From: Ruegeria faecimaris
GTDB lineage: Bacteria; Pseudomonadota; Alphaproteobacteria; Rhodobacterales; Rhodobacteraceae
Assembly (NCBI RefSeq): GCF_900182615.1
Contig: NZ_FXTE01000002.1
Coordinates: 248,001-312,000 of the forward strand
Length of the DNA: 64,000 bases
Reading direction: 5' to 3'
The translations under genes were made by a program, and so were the position numbers. The notes beneath the pieces are model-generated. The model searched no databases, was not told the origin of the DNA, and saw nothing but the letters and a program-made list of their open reading frames with translations. Each line of letters begins with the position of its first letter. The first letter of the stretch is position 1. This document shows positions 45,816 through 55,113 of the stretch, one piece after another.

Positions 45816-47021
45816 ATGAGTGCCAAGCAGATTTCAGTATTGTTGATTTCACCGGACGAGCAGATTTACTCGGCCATCGAAGGCTCTTTGCGGGGGCAGG
45901 CGAACTGCCGGTTCACCGGTCGTCAGGACACCGTTGCGGGGGTAAACGGCTCTGCGATCTCGCTGACTGCAGAGCATGATGTTGTTCTGTTCGATGTGGA
46001 TGAGAATTCCGGGGACCTACTGCAAACCGCACGGAAAATCTGTGATGCCCGTATGCCAAATGCGATCATCATTGCGTTGGCCCACGAGGATCTGCCCTTG
46101 GAAAAGGCGCGCCAGCTGAAAAAGCTTGGTGTCGACGACGTTCTTCCGAGAAAGTGGATCGACGAGGAAATTGTGCCGCAGGTGGACGCAATCCGGGCCC
46201 GCCGTCAGGCGCAGTTGCCGGCCGTGTGGGGCGGTCAGGCAACCCTGGGCAAAGTAATCGCCGTGGCGAAATCCCGTGGTGGGGTTGGATCGTCTATCGT
46301 CGCTGCCAATCTGGCCAACGAGCTACAGGCCAAGGAAGGGTTCTTCAAGAAGAAAGCCGCCAACGAAGTCGCGGTTGTCGATTTGGATTTTCAGTTCGGA
46401 TCTATTGCCGCCCTGATGGATGTTGAGGAAAGTGACGCCATGTGGCGGATGGCGATGGATGAGAGCATTCCCGATGGCGCCTTTCTGGAACAGGCCATGA
46501 CCAAATCCCCCTGTGGGGTTGATGTTCTGGCTGCACCGTCGCGCTTTGGTCCTCTCAGTGCCATTAATGAAGAACAGATCTCGGCCATTTTGGACAGCCT
46601 TAAGCGCAGCCATGATTATGTGATTATTGATCTGCCGCGAGCTCTGGTCGAGTGGATCACGCCGGTGTTGTCGCAAGCCGACCGGCTGCTTTTGGTAACG
46701 GATGTCGCAGTGCCTTCGATCCGGTCAGCGCGGAAATTGATGGATTTCTATCACGCCGAAAACCCGGCCTTGGAAATCCAGCTGGTTGCGAGCCTGGAAA
46801 AGAAACCCCTGATCCCGGCCGCGCACCACCGCGCAGCGGCAAAGCTGTTGGAACAGGATTTCGCCCACTGGATCCCCAAGGATGAGCGAACCGTTCGTGA
46901 ATGCGTGGATCGGGGCGTACCTCTGCAAGAGGTCTCAAACCGGGCGCCTCTGACACGGGCCATCCGCCGCATCGCGCAGGAAACCACAGTTTCTCTGCCG
47001 CCACGCGTGGGCAAACAGTAA
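45816..47021 (+). CDS. cpaE: Pilus assembly ATPase-like localisation protein CpaE/TadZ
   Basis: A 401-residue protein with an N-terminal receiver-like domain (ISVLLISPDEQIYSAIEG) and a MinD/ParA-type ATPase domain from about residue 145. The Walker A region reads SRGGVGSS and lacks the usual catalytic lysine pattern, a known feature of the TadZ group. The conserved DLDFQFGS and the DYVIIDLPRALVEW strand are present. TadZ/CpaE proteins position the pilus machine at the pole. GTAAGGAG precedes the ATG. Confidence 0.93.
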   Translation: MSAKQISVLLISPDEQIYSAIEGSLRGQANCRFTGRQDTVAGVNGSAISLTAEHDVVLFDVDENSGDLLQTARKICDARMPNAIIIALAHEDLPLEKARQLKKLGVDDVLPRKWIDEEIVPQVDAIRARRQAQLPAVWGGQATLGKVIAVAKSRGGVGSSIVAANLANELQAKEGFFKKKAANEVAVVDLDFQFGSIAALMDVEESDAMWRMAMDESIPDGAFLEQAMTKSPCGVDVLAAPSRFGPLSAINEEQISAILDSLKRSHDYVIIDLPRALVEWITPVLSQADRLLLVTDVAVPSIRSARKLMDFYHAENPALEIQLVASLEKKPLIPAAHHRAAAKLLEQDFAHWIPKDERTVRECVDRGVPLQEVSNRAPLTRAIRRIAQETTVSLPPRVGKQ

Positions 47022-47069
47022 ATCGAAGTCCGAAGATGTGAAGATCAGTTAAGTAAAAGGTAAAGCAGA

Positions 47070-48467
47070 ATGTTTCGTGAATTTGACAGAACGGGTCGCA
47101 CAACATCCCAATCCCCAAAAGTTGTGCCGTTGGACACGAAACAGCCGAACGGAAATGTTGCTGATATCGAGGTCAAGAACGCCGAACGCCGTGCCATGGA
47201 GCGCGAGCGCGAGATGGACCGTATCGACCTCAAGGCCCGGATGCACAACTCGTTGCTTGATAAGCTGAATCTGGCTGTGATCGACAAGGTCGAAGAAGAC
47301 ACATTGCGGGGCGAAATCGGCAAACACGCAACTGATCTGTTGCGGTCCGAGGGCCGGGCCATGCGGTCTGAGGAAATCAAGCTTTTGGTCGAAGAACTGA
47401 TGCACGAGGTGCTTGGGCTTGGGCCACTGGAGCCTTTGCTGGCCGACCCTTCGATCAACGATATTCTGGTGAACGGTCACAAGCAGATTTTCGTCGAACG
47501 TTCAGGTATTCTGGAAAAAACCTCGGCGCGTTTTCGGGATGAACGTCATTTGCTTCGGATCATCGACAAGATTGTCAGTCGTGTCGGCCGTCGTATTGAT
47601 GAACGCCAACCCTGGGTGGATGCGCGGCTTGAGGATGGCAGCCGTGTAAACGCGATCATTCGGCCCTGCGCGCTGGACGGGCCGGCCTTGTCGATCCGTA
47701 AATTCGCGCGCGTACCGCTGACGATGGAGCGGTTGGTTAAGAACGATGCATTGAATGACAGTGCTGCGGCGTTGTTGCGCGGTCTGGTCGAGGCAAAGAT
47801 GAATGTCCTGATTTCCGGAGGAACCGGATCAGGTAAAACGACAATGCTGAATGCCCTGTCTTCCTATATCGGCGGCAACGAACGGGTCGTGACCATCGAA
47901 GACGCTGCTGAACTGCAACTGCAGCAGGAACATGTTCTCCGCATGGAGACCCGCCCAGCCGGTTTGGACGGGACCGGCGCTGTGGCCCAGCGTGATCTTG
48001 TCCGCAACGCGCTGCGGATGCGCCCTGACCGTATTGTGGTCGGCGAGGTGCGCGGATCAGAGGCCTTCGACATGCTGCAGGCGATGAATACCGGCCATGA
48101 CGGTTCGATGACGACCGTTCATGCCAACAGTCCACGCGATGCGCTGTCTCGGGTCGAACAGATGGTACAGATGGGCGGGATGGAGCTGCCGCATTCGGCG
48201 ATCCGGGCCACCATCGCTTCGGCCATCCACTTTGTGCTTCAGTTGAACCGACTGTCAGACGGGACGCGCCGGGTTACTTCGATCTCGGAAGTGACTGGAA
48301 TGGAAGGCGACATCATCACCATGCAGGACATCTTTGTTTTCAAGCGCGAAGGCAAGGATGAAGACGGCAAGGTTCTGGGCCGGTTCATGCCCACGGGAAT
48401 TCGGCCAAAATCCAGTGATGCACTGGCGGCTGCCGGGGTCGACCTGTCCACCGTCAAGTTCAACTAA
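47070..48467 (+). CDS. cpaF: Pilus assembly secretion ATPase CpaF/TadA
   Basis: A 465-residue type II/IV secretion-family ATPase powering pilus extension and retraction. Walker A is GGTGSGKTT at 250-258, the Asp box EDAAELQL and the Walker [15 protein letters not shown] are clear, and the His box is [12 protein letters not shown]. The N-terminal 80 residues are charged and helical. It is the expected partner of the TadB and TadC platform proteins that follow by 11 and 13 bases. AAGGTAAAG precedes the start. Confidence 0.96.
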   Translation: MFREFDRTGRTTSQSPKVVPLDTKQPNGNVADIEVKNAERRAMEREREMDRIDLKARMHNSLLDKLNLAVIDKVEEDTLRGEIGKHATDLLRSEGRAMRSEEIKLLVEELMHEVLGLGPLEPLLADPSINDILVNGHKQIFVERSGILEKTSARFRDERHLLRIIDKIVSRVGRRIDERQPWVDARLEDGSRVNAIIRPCALDGPALSIRKFARVPLTMERLVKNDALNDSAAALLRGLVEAKMNVLISGGTGSGKTTMLNALSSYIGGNERVVTIEDAAELQLQQEHVLRMETRPAGLDGTGAVAQRDLVRNALRMRPDRIVVGEVRGSEAFDMLQAMNTGHDGSMTTVHANSPRDALSRVEQMVQMGGMELPHSAIRATIASAIHFVLQLNRLSDGTRRVTSISEVTGMEGDIITMQDIFVFKREGKDEDGKVLGRFMPTGIRPKSSDALAAAGVDLSTVKFN

Positions 48468-48478
48468 GGAGGTCCGGG

Positions 48479-49507
48479 ATGTTCGAGAAAATCAGGTCAT
48501 ATCTGGCCAATCTGAACATCAACAACCTGATCGGCCCGGAAATGGAAGTTGCCGGGTTCGATGTCAGGTTTGTTCTGGCGCTTGCGGTTTTCCTGGGTGC
48601 GCTGATTGCTTTTGAAGGGCTGCGTCAGTTTATGCGGCGTGGCGAAAACCGCGAAGAGGCGATCAACCGCCGAATTCAGATGCTGTCCGAGGGGAAGTCG
48701 GGTGAGGATGTCCTCAGCCTGTTGAAACCGCAGGAAGCCAAGCCACTGTTGCGGAGTTTCCCGCTGGTGGGGGATTTGCCTCTGGCGTTGAAGGTTTCGG
48801 GCCTGAACATGGTTCCCGAAATGTTTCTGGCCGGTTGTGGCGCAGCCTTTCTGATCTCGGCCATTGGTGGGTCTATGGTGGCTGATCCATTGAAAGTGGT
48901 CCCCACCTGCGCCCTTGTTTTCTTGATTGCGCCACTGGTTGCGTTGGGGGTGACGTTGCGCAAGCGCAAGGCGGCGTTGATCAAGCAGTTGCCCGATGCG
49001 CTGGACCTGATGTCCCGTGGATTGAAGGTGGGGCACCCACTGAACACAACCTTACAAAGTGTCGCCGAAGAAATGCCTGACCCAATTGGAACTGAGTTTG
49101 GGCTGGTCGTTGATCAGGTCTCTTATGGCGAAGAACTGACGACTGCGATCAAAAGCATGGCTGACCGCATCGATGAAGAAGATATCCAGTATCTAGCTGT
49201 TGCGCTGATGATGCAGCACGGCACAGGTGGTGACCTGGCCGGCATCTTGCGCACGCTGGCCCGCGTGATCCGAGCGCGAATGTCATTGCGTCGCAAGGTC
49301 AAGGCCATCTCGGCCGAAGGCCGCATGACGGCTTATATCCTGTCATCCATTCCCGTTGGCATTGCCGTGTTCATGACCATCATGACGCCGACATATTATG
49401 GCGATGTCGCGGACTCTCCGGCCTTTGTGCCAGTCATGAGCGTTATCGCAGTGACCATCGTCCTGAACGCGATTGTGATGTTCAAGCTTGTGAATTTCCG
49501 GATTTGA
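48479..49507 (+). CDS. tadB: Tad platform protein TadB
   Basis: A 342-residue inner-membrane protein of the GspF family. An N-terminal segment (FVLALAVFLGALIAFEGL) is followed by two hydrophobic segments, then the cytoplasmic GspF fold (LPDALDLMSRGLKVGHPLNTTLQSVAEEM and YGEELTTAIKSMADRI), and a closing membrane pair near residues 290-340. It forms the membrane platform with TadC for the CpaF motor. The start codon follows cpaF after 11 bases, with AAGGAGG ahead. Confidence 0.95.
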   Translation: MFEKIRSYLANLNINNLIGPEMEVAGFDVRFVLALAVFLGALIAFEGLRQFMRRGENREEAINRRIQMLSEGKSGEDVLSLLKPQEAKPLLRSFPLVGDLPLALKVSGLNMVPEMFLAGCGAAFLISAIGGSMVADPLKVVPTCALVFLIAPLVALGVTLRKRKAALIKQLPDALDLMSRGLKVGHPLNTTLQSVAEEMPDPIGTEFGLVVDQVSYGEELTTAIKSMADRIDEEDIQYLAVALMMQHGTGGDLAGILRTLARVIRARMSLRRKVKAISAEGRMTAYILSSIPVGIAVFMTIMTPTYYGDVADSPAFVPVMSVIAVTIVLNAIVMFKLVNFRI

Positions 49508-49520
49508 AGAGGCGTATTCG

Positions 49521-50504
49521 ATGGAGTATTTGAGTTCGATTTTTGATAGCGAATTATCAACGCAGATCCTGGTTCTGGGTTGTGTGCTGATAGGTGCGGT
49601 CGTAGCGTTTCTTGGTATCTCGTCCTCGCTTAGCGAACGGTCCACAGCCGCAGAGCGCATGGTGTCAAGCCGACCACGTCAGGCTTTGTCACGGGCAGTT
49701 CCTGAAAAAGTCGAGGGCGAAGCGCCGACAGGGTTGAGTGCGGCCCTGATACCCAGCGATGCCAGTGTACGTTTCGAAGTTGGGCAGGTGTTGGCGCGTT
49801 CCGGATTTCGCAGCAAAAACGCAATCGTGAATTTCTATCTTATCCGTTTGGGGCTGGCGACGTTCCTGCCGCTGGCCTTCCTCTTCCTGATGTCCTGGCA
49901 ACCGGCAAACAACTTGGGTGCGCGGATCGCGGAATATACGTCCAGCCTGAACGCGTTCGAGATTATCCGGAATGTCGGCGTATTGTGCGGGATCGGGTAT
50001 CTCATACCGCAGTTATGGATGGGCGCCCGGATCAAAGAGCGCAAGCGTCTGATGGAAAATGCGTTTCCGAACATGCTGGATCTGCTTCAGATCGGTATCG
50101 AGGCTGGCCTCGGTTTTGATCAGGCCTTACTGAAAGTGGCGGTCGAAATGCAGCTTGTCGCGCCGGAAATGTCCGAAGAGATGCTGATTGCGCTTTCCGA
50201 GATTCAGGCAGGGCGTGACCGAGATACCGCGCTGATGCGTATGGCGCGTCGAACAGGTATCGAGGAAATGAGCTCATTCGTAAGCGTTGTGCTGCAATCG
50301 ACCCGGTTTGGCGTTCCCCTGGCTGCGGCTTTGAACACCTATGCCGAAGAAATGCGTGAACTGCGCGAGGTGCGGGCACAGGAAAAGGCCAACAAGTTGC
50401 CTGTCCAAATGTCGGCGGTTATGGCCAGTTTTATGCTGCCTGCAATCGCCGGGCTGATCCTGGCCCCGATCGTGATCCGCTATATGGATGCGTTTGGCCC
50501 CTAA
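49521..50504 (+). CDS. tadC: Tad platform protein TadC
   Basis: A 327-residue GspF-family protein paired with TadB. Membrane segments occur at the N-terminus (ILVLGCVLIGAVVAFLGIS), around 110-160 and at the C-terminus (VMASFMLPAIAGLILAPIVIRYMDAF), with the GspF motif FPNMLDLLQIGIEAGLGFDQALLKVA in between. It is the last plus-strand gene of the locus and ends 13 bases from the convergent cpaA stop. Confidence 0.95.
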   Translation: MEYLSSIFDSELSTQILVLGCVLIGAVVAFLGISSSLSERSTAAERMVSSRPRQALSRAVPEKVEGEAPTGLSAALIPSDASVRFEVGQVLARSGFRSKNAIVNFYLIRLGLATFLPLAFLFLMSWQPANNLGARIAEYTSSLNAFEIIRNVGVLCGIGYLIPQLWMGARIKERKRLMENAFPNMLDLLQIGIEAGLGFDQALLKVAVEMQLVAPEMSEEMLIALSEIQAGRDRDTALMRMARRTGIEEMSSFVSVVLQSTRFGVPLAAALNTYAEEMRELREVRAQEKANKLPVQMSAVMASFMLPAIAGLILAPIVIRYMDAFGP

Positions 50505-50517
50505 GGCGCTGACATGG

Positions 50518-51009
50518 TCAGAACCAAAGCGCTGTAGCCGACCAGATTGCAAGGATCACCCCGGATGATCCGATAGCGATTCCAAGAGGAAATTCGCGCG
50601 ACTGGGCGGTCGACTTGATATGCGGGGAAGTTTGTCGGGCGAGACGCCGAAACAGCGACATTCCGATCAGCCCCGCTGCCATGCAGCCTGCCAGTATTAG
50701 CAGATAGGTCGATACGACCGGGACCGGAATTGCGGCAAATACGATTGGCAATATCTTGGCGTCGCCACCGCCCAGCCAACCCGCTGCAAACAGACCGAAA
50801 CAAATCGCAAAACACGCTGCGGCCACAAGAAGGCGCAGCAGCAGTTGGTTCCAATCCGGAAACGGCGCGGTCACAAGCACGACTGCACCGCCCAGCAGGC
50901 AGTACAGGTTAGGGATGCGCATTTGGGTGAAATCCGTCCAGGCGATCATTACGAACAGCGGTGTGAATACCCACAATGTCAGCCAGGACTGCCAGTCCAG
51001 TTCTGGCAT
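50518..51009 (-). CDS. cpaA: Prepilin peptidase CpaA/TadV
   Basis: A 163-residue aspartic membrane peptidase that cleaves prepilin leaders. The catalytic GxGD-type motif is GGGDAK in WLGGGDAKILPIV, and the first catalytic Asp lies in IAWTDFTQMRIPN. It has about five membrane segments and lacks the N-terminal methylase domain of PilD, as is typical for CpaA. The start overlaps the LuxR gene stop by one base (TGATG), so the two genes are translationally coupled on the minus strand, opposite to the rest of the locus. Confidence 0.92.
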   Translation of the reverse strand: MPELDWQSWLTLWVFTPLFVMIAWTDFTQMRIPNLYCLLGGAVVLVTAPFPDWNQLLLRLLVAAACFAICFGLFAAGWLGGGDAKILPIVFAAIPVPVVSTYLLILAGCMAAGLIGMSLFRRLARQTSPHIKSTAQSREFPLGIAIGSSGVILAIWSATALWF

Positions 51010-51854
51010 CAGGCACGTGCCTGGCCAGGTTTCCCAAAAAGGGCCTCGCGCTCTTCTACCGATACCAAGCGCCGGGCCAGCATGTGGAAGGTGTCCAGCG
51101 CCGTTTTTGAATAGATATGCTTGAGATGCGTGCGAACTGTCGCTGGTCCGATCTCAAGTTCGGCACCAATGGACTGAGGCGACAGCCCGCGTGAAACAAG
51201 AACGCAAACACGCCATTCGGCACGGGTCAGGCCCGTAGGGTTCTCGGTGCTGAGAATAGGTGCTTCACTGTATGATTTTCTGAGTGCGGTGACTGATTGC
51301 CGAGACAATGATTCAGTGATCAGTCCGGCTCGGCGGGCCTGATAGGTCTCGGATAGTTGCGGAGCCACCTGTTCAATCGCTTCGCGGTAACCGGGTTCGG
51401 AACTCTGCCCGAAATGAAGTTCCAGAAAGTCGATTTCGCCGCCGTTATGGTCCAGGCATATGAACAGAATGTCATCCAGCTTGCGGTGCGACATCCAATC
51501 TAACAAAACTGCGGAGATATCACTGGGGTCTGCCCCGTCATCTCGCAGACTAAACACCGAGGCGCGTTTTGGTTTGTTCCGAAACGGGCCGAGGGCGTCG
51601 TTGGCGAAAGAATGAAACAATGGTCTTTGGAATTTTGGATCCCGTGTGTCAGCCCGTGCGGCAACACGATGGGCCCCTTTGTTCAGCCACACACGGCTGA
51701 TGACAGCACAATCGGCGCCAAATGCTTTGACGATACCTTCAAGCGCGGCATCAAGAACGACGCCTGCCTGGCTCCAATGAATGAAATTAATGATGGCTCT
51801 GGCATGAAGCGCGTTTGGCAACCACGCAGCGCTCTGAGCATTCCCCCGGACCAT
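51009..51854 (-). CDS. LuxR-type helix-turn-helix regulator
   Basis: A 281-residue regulator. The C-terminal LuxR/NarL helix-turn-helix is clear: LTRAEWRVCVLVSRGLSPQSIGAELEIGPATVRTHLKHIYSKTAL. The N-terminal 190 residues do not show autoinducer-binding or response-receiver motifs, so the signal is unknown. The ATG at 51854 is preferred over a TTG 24 bases upstream. It is coupled to cpaA and so may regulate the Tad pilus. Confidence 0.85.
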   Translation of the reverse strand: MVRGNAQSAAWLPNALHARAIINFIHWSQAGVVLDAALEGIVKAFGADCAVISRVWLNKGAHRVAARADTRDPKFQRPLFHSFANDALGPFRNKPKRASVFSLRDDGADPSDISAVLLDWMSHRKLDDILFICLDHNGGEIDFLELHFGQSSEPGYREAIEQVAPQLSETYQARRAGLITESLSRQSVTALRKSYSEAPILSTENPTGLTRAEWRVCVLVSRGLSPQSIGAELEIGPATVRTHLKHIYSKTALDTFHMLARRLVSVEEREALFGKPGQARA

Positions 51855-52635
51855 AGATAACAACCTGTACTCGAACAAACATAAACGCGCATTTGCAATA
51901 TAAGAGTGCGCAACCTCCTACCGATTCTTTACATTCCTATAGTTCTATATAATCGTCTAAAACTCATCTAAAAAATCATTAACCTAATTATGTACGATCA
52001 ATTCGTCGCGTTTCAGTAAACAAACTGCACAAAATCCGCGGACTATTTCTTTGACCTATTCGCGGAATGCGGGGTGAAGCGTAGTGGTTTATGCCTTTTT
52101 TGTAAGGTTATTGCGCTTGTTTGGTCGTCGGTTGGTCGGGCGGTTGCCTGTATTCACCGATGCAGCCGTGGAGGGATTAACCGTTTTTCAATTTGTCACA
52201 ATTCTTGATTTGCACGATGCTTCGGGTTTGAGAACCCAGGTTCAAACGGCTTGATCTCCAGGGGAAGTCAGCTCGTCCCGGTGACCATCTGAGCTGTATC
52301 ATACGGCCCGGGCTCTCCTTTAGATTTAGCAACAACTTCTTGTAGATTTAGCAACAACTTCTTGCTTGCCGAGCAGAGCGGCACTGCCTGCATGGCGATC
52401 ACCGGCATGTTTTCAAATAATACCTTTTAATTTCAATTCTTAAGAAGCATAAGATGTTTAAGAATTTACAAGAATCCGCACCTAGGTGTTCATTTGTTTA
52501 CATAACATAGCTGCTTTTTGAATAGGTTATTGAGAAATTTTCAGAACCCCCGCCATACTCGCGGTGCGTAAACCTGCGCAATCGTTTGCTGGAAGAGGAG
52601 CCAACAGACGTAAAACAGGGAACTGGGAGGAATGA
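51855..52635. other. Long AT-rich intergenic region
   Basis: About 780 bases without a convincing gene between the LuxR regulator and the binding-protein gene. It is clearly AT-richer than the rest of the window. It holds the tandem repeat at 52321-52364 and presumably the promoters of both flanking genes; candidate boxes are too degenerate to assign. It contains no tRNA. A small RNA cannot be excluded. Confidence 0.5.
52321..52364. repeat. Perfect tandem duplication of a 22-base unit
   Basis: Two identical, directly adjacent 22-base units (52321-52342 and 52343-52364, starting TAGATTTAGC) lie in the AT-rich gap upstream of the Liv-type operon. There are only two copies and no spacers, so it is not CRISPR. 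It could be a replication-slippage product or a pair of sites bound on the same DNA face. Confidence 0.9.
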
Positions 52636-53982
52636 ATGACTAATAAATCTGTCACACGCCGCGGCGTGCTGAAGTCTGGTGCTGTTGCCGGTACCGGTCT
52701 GGCCCTACCTACGATTTTTACCGCATCGTCGGCTGCTGCATATACTAACGAACCTTCTGGGTCGTCTGTCACATTGGGTTTCAATGTTCCGCAGACCGGG
52801 CCTTATGCAGAAGAGGGTAATGATGAACTGCTGGCACAGCAGCTTGCAGTCGAGCATCTGAATGGTGAGGGCGATGGCGGTTGCCTGAACACCTTTACGT
52901 CCAAGGCCCTGAAAGGGAACGGGATTCTTGGTAAAAAGGTCGGGTTCGTAACCGGCGACACCCAGACCAAATCGGACGCCGCACGCGCATCGGCCAAGTC
53001 GATGATCGAAAAAGACGGTGCGATCATGATCAACGGCGGCTCGTCCTCGGGCGTGGCTGTCGCAGTTCAGGGTCTGTGTCAGGAAGCGGGCGTGATCTTC
53101 ATGGCTGGCCTGACCCATGCCAACGACACGACCGGTAAGGACAAGAAGGCGAACGGTTTCCGCCATTTCTTCAATGCTTACATGTCGGGCGCTGCTCTGG
53201 CGCCGGTTCTTGCTGCCGAAATGGGCAGTGAACGCCGGGCCTATCATCTGACCGCTGACTACAACTGGGGCTGGACTCAGGAAGAGTCGATTGTGGCCTC
53301 GACCGAAGCCCTGGGATGGGAAACGGTCAACACGGTCAAAACACCGCTCGCGTCGACGGACTTCTCGTCCTATATCGCGCCGGTTCTGAACTCGGGCGCG
53401 GATGTGCTGGTTCTGAACCACTATGGCGGTAACATGGTGAACTCGTTGACCAATGCGATTCAGTTCGGCCTGCTCGACAAGGTGGCCAACGGCAAAGACT
53501 TTAAGATTGTCGTGCCGCTGTATTCCGAATTGATGGCTGCTGGTGCTGGCGAGAACATCAAGGGCGTGCTGGGTTCGATGAACTGGAACTGGCAGCTGCA
53601 AGACGAAGGCACCAAGGCCTTTGTGAAGTCCTTTGGTGAGAAATACGGCAAGCCGCCGTCCAATTCGGCTCAGACCTGCTATGCACAGGTTCTGCTCTAT
53701 GCAGATGCGTGCGAACGAGCGGGTACCTTCAACCCCTGTGGTGTCGCCGAAGCGCTGGAAGATTTCGAGTTCGACGGTCTGGGCAACGGGCCGACCTGGT
53801 ATCGTGGTGCAGATCATCAGTGCTTTAAGGATGTGCTGGTGGTGCGGGGCAACGAGAACCCGACCAACGCCTATGACACGCTGGAGATCGTCGAGATCAC
53901 CCCACGCGCGCAGGTCGAATACGATCCCGAGCACCCGATGTTTGCCGGTGGCGAACTGGGTAAATGCAATCCGGGCGCGTAA
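52636..53982 (+). CDS. HAAT-family ABC transporter, substrate-binding protein
   Basis: A 448-residue periplasmic binding protein of the branched-chain amino acid/amide class. The N-terminus carries a twin-arginine motif (VTRRGVLKSGAVAGTGLALP) with a cleavage region after SSAAA, so it is probably exported folded through Tat, which is unusual but known in this group. The ligand domain opens with VTLGFNVPQTGPYAEEG and has the ING-G-SSSGVAVAVQ loop. The substrate is unknown; amino acids, amides or urea are possible in this family. GGGAGG precedes the ATG. A hairpin separates it from the permease gene. Confidence 0.9.
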   Translation: MTNKSVTRRGVLKSGAVAGTGLALPTIFTASSAAAYTNEPSGSSVTLGFNVPQTGPYAEEGNDELLAQQLAVEHLNGEGDGGCLNTFTSKALKGNGILGKKVGFVTGDTQTKSDAARASAKSMIEKDGAIMINGGSSSGVAVAVQGLCQEAGVIFMAGLTHANDTTGKDKKANGFRHFFNAYMSGAALAPVLAAEMGSERRAYHLTADYNWGWTQEESIVASTEALGWETVNTVKTPLASTDFSSYIAPVLNSGADVLVLNHYGGNMVNSLTNAIQFGLLDKVANGKDFKIVVPLYSELMAAGAGENIKGVLGSMNWNWQLQDEGTKAFVKSFGEKYGKPPSNSAQTCYAQVLLYADACERAGTFNPCGVAEALEDFEFDGLGNGPTWYRGADHQCFKDVLVVRGNENPTNAYDTLEIVEITPRAQVEYDPEHPMFAGGELGKCNPGA

Positions 53983-53991
53983 CACAAGCGC

Positions 53992-54014
53992 GAGAATTTT
54001 CGACGAAAATTCTC
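53992..54014 (+). other. Intercistronic hairpin after the binding-protein gene
   Basis: GAGAATTTT (53992-54000) pairs perfectly with AAAATTCTC (54006-54014) around loop CGACG. No T-run follows. As in the inositol importer at 27888, it sits between the binding-protein and permease genes and may stabilise the upstream message. Confidence 0.65.
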
Positions 54015-54078
54015 TGACCTAGAAAACGGGCTCTCCCGCCTATGGGGGAGTCCACTGGACAGGCCAAAGGTGGGGACT

Positions 54079-55110
54079 ATGGACGCCATTCTTCTGCAAA
54101 TTCTGAACGGGTTGGACAAGGGGTCGGCTTATGCGCTGATCGCGCTTGGCCTGACGCTGATTTTCGGAACGCTTGGAGTTGTGAACTTTGCCCATGGGGC
54201 GCTGTTCATGATTGGTGCGTTCTGCGCGGTGTCTTTGCAAAAACTCTTTAACTTGAGCTACGTGACCCTTGATGAAAGTCAGAAAGATTTTCTGGGCAAC
54301 CCGCTGAAGGTTGAAACCCCGTATATAGAGGCCTGGTTCGGCCCCGAGATTGGCGCGTCAATCATAGATTGGTCCGTTCCTCTGGCTGTCCTGTTCGCGA
54401 TCCCGATCATGTTGTTTGTCGGCTACGTGATGGAGCGCGGGCTGATCAAACATTTTTACAAGCGCCCTCATGCGGATCAGATCCTTGTGACTTTTGGCCT
54501 GGCGATCGTGCTGCAGGAGATCATCAAATATTTCTTCGGTGCCAATCCGATCCAGACCCCGCCCCCCGATATGCTGAGTGGGTCTGTTGATCTTGGCATC
54601 ATGGTTGGATTCGATCCCAACGCCATCATCTATCCGATCTGGCGGCTGGTCTATTTCGGGTTTGCCGTTGGCATTATCGGAGCGGTGTTCTCGTTCCTGC
54701 AATTCACAACCTTTGGCATGGTCGTGCGGGCTGGCATGGCAGATCGTGAAACGGTGGGCCTGCTGGGGATAAATATCGACAGGCGGTTTACCATCATGTT
54801 CGGGATTGCGGCCGCGGTCGCGGGTCTTGCCGGGGTGATGTACGGGCCGCTCAACCCCCCAAATTATCACATGGGCATGGACTTTCTGGTTCTCAGCTTT
54901 GTGGTTGTGGTTGTGGGGGGGATGGGCTCATTGCCGGGCGCGGTTCTGGCCGGGTTCCTGCTGGGCGTGCTCGAAAGCTTTGCGTCGACCACCTGGGCCA
55001 CGACCACGATCCCTGGCATCAACCAGATCATCATCTACCTTGTCGCCATCATCGTGCTTTTGACCCGTCCACGCGGGTTGATGGGGCGCAAAGGCGTGAT
55101 GGAGGAATAA
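54079..55110 (+). CDS. HAAT-family ABC transporter permease LivH-type
   Basis: A 343-residue inner-membrane permease with about eight segments. The LivH hallmark is DKGSAYALIALGLTLIFGTLGVVNFAHGALFMIGAF at the start; MADRETVGLLGINIDRRFTIMFG is the coupling loop. It has an insert of about 40 residues after the second helix. The ATG at 54079 (AAAGG ahead) is preferred over a GTG nine bases upstream. It is the first of two permeases; LivM-type follows after three bases. Confidence 0.93.
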   Translation: MDAILLQILNGLDKGSAYALIALGLTLIFGTLGVVNFAHGALFMIGAFCAVSLQKLFNLSYVTLDESQKDFLGNPLKVETPYIEAWFGPEIGASIIDWSVPLAVLFAIPIMLFVGYVMERGLIKHFYKRPHADQILVTFGLAIVLQEIIKYFFGANPIQTPPPDMLSGSVDLGIMVGFDPNAIIYPIWRLVYFGFAVGIIGAVFSFLQFTTFGMVVRAGMADRETVGLLGINIDRRFTIMFGIAAAVAGLAGVMYGPLNPPNYHMGMDFLVLSFVVVVVGGMGSLPGAVLAGFLLGVLESFASTTWATTTIPGINQIIIYLVAIIVLLTRPRGLMGRKGVMEE

Positions 55111-55113
55111 GCC

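Noticed and set aside
52321-52364. CRISPR-like repeat
   Set aside because: Two adjacent copies with no spacer between them and no cas gene nearby.
52705-53985. 426-codon minus-strand frame opposite the HAAT binding protein
   Set aside because: The plus-strand gene has a Tat signal and ribosome binding site; the antisense frame is featureless.
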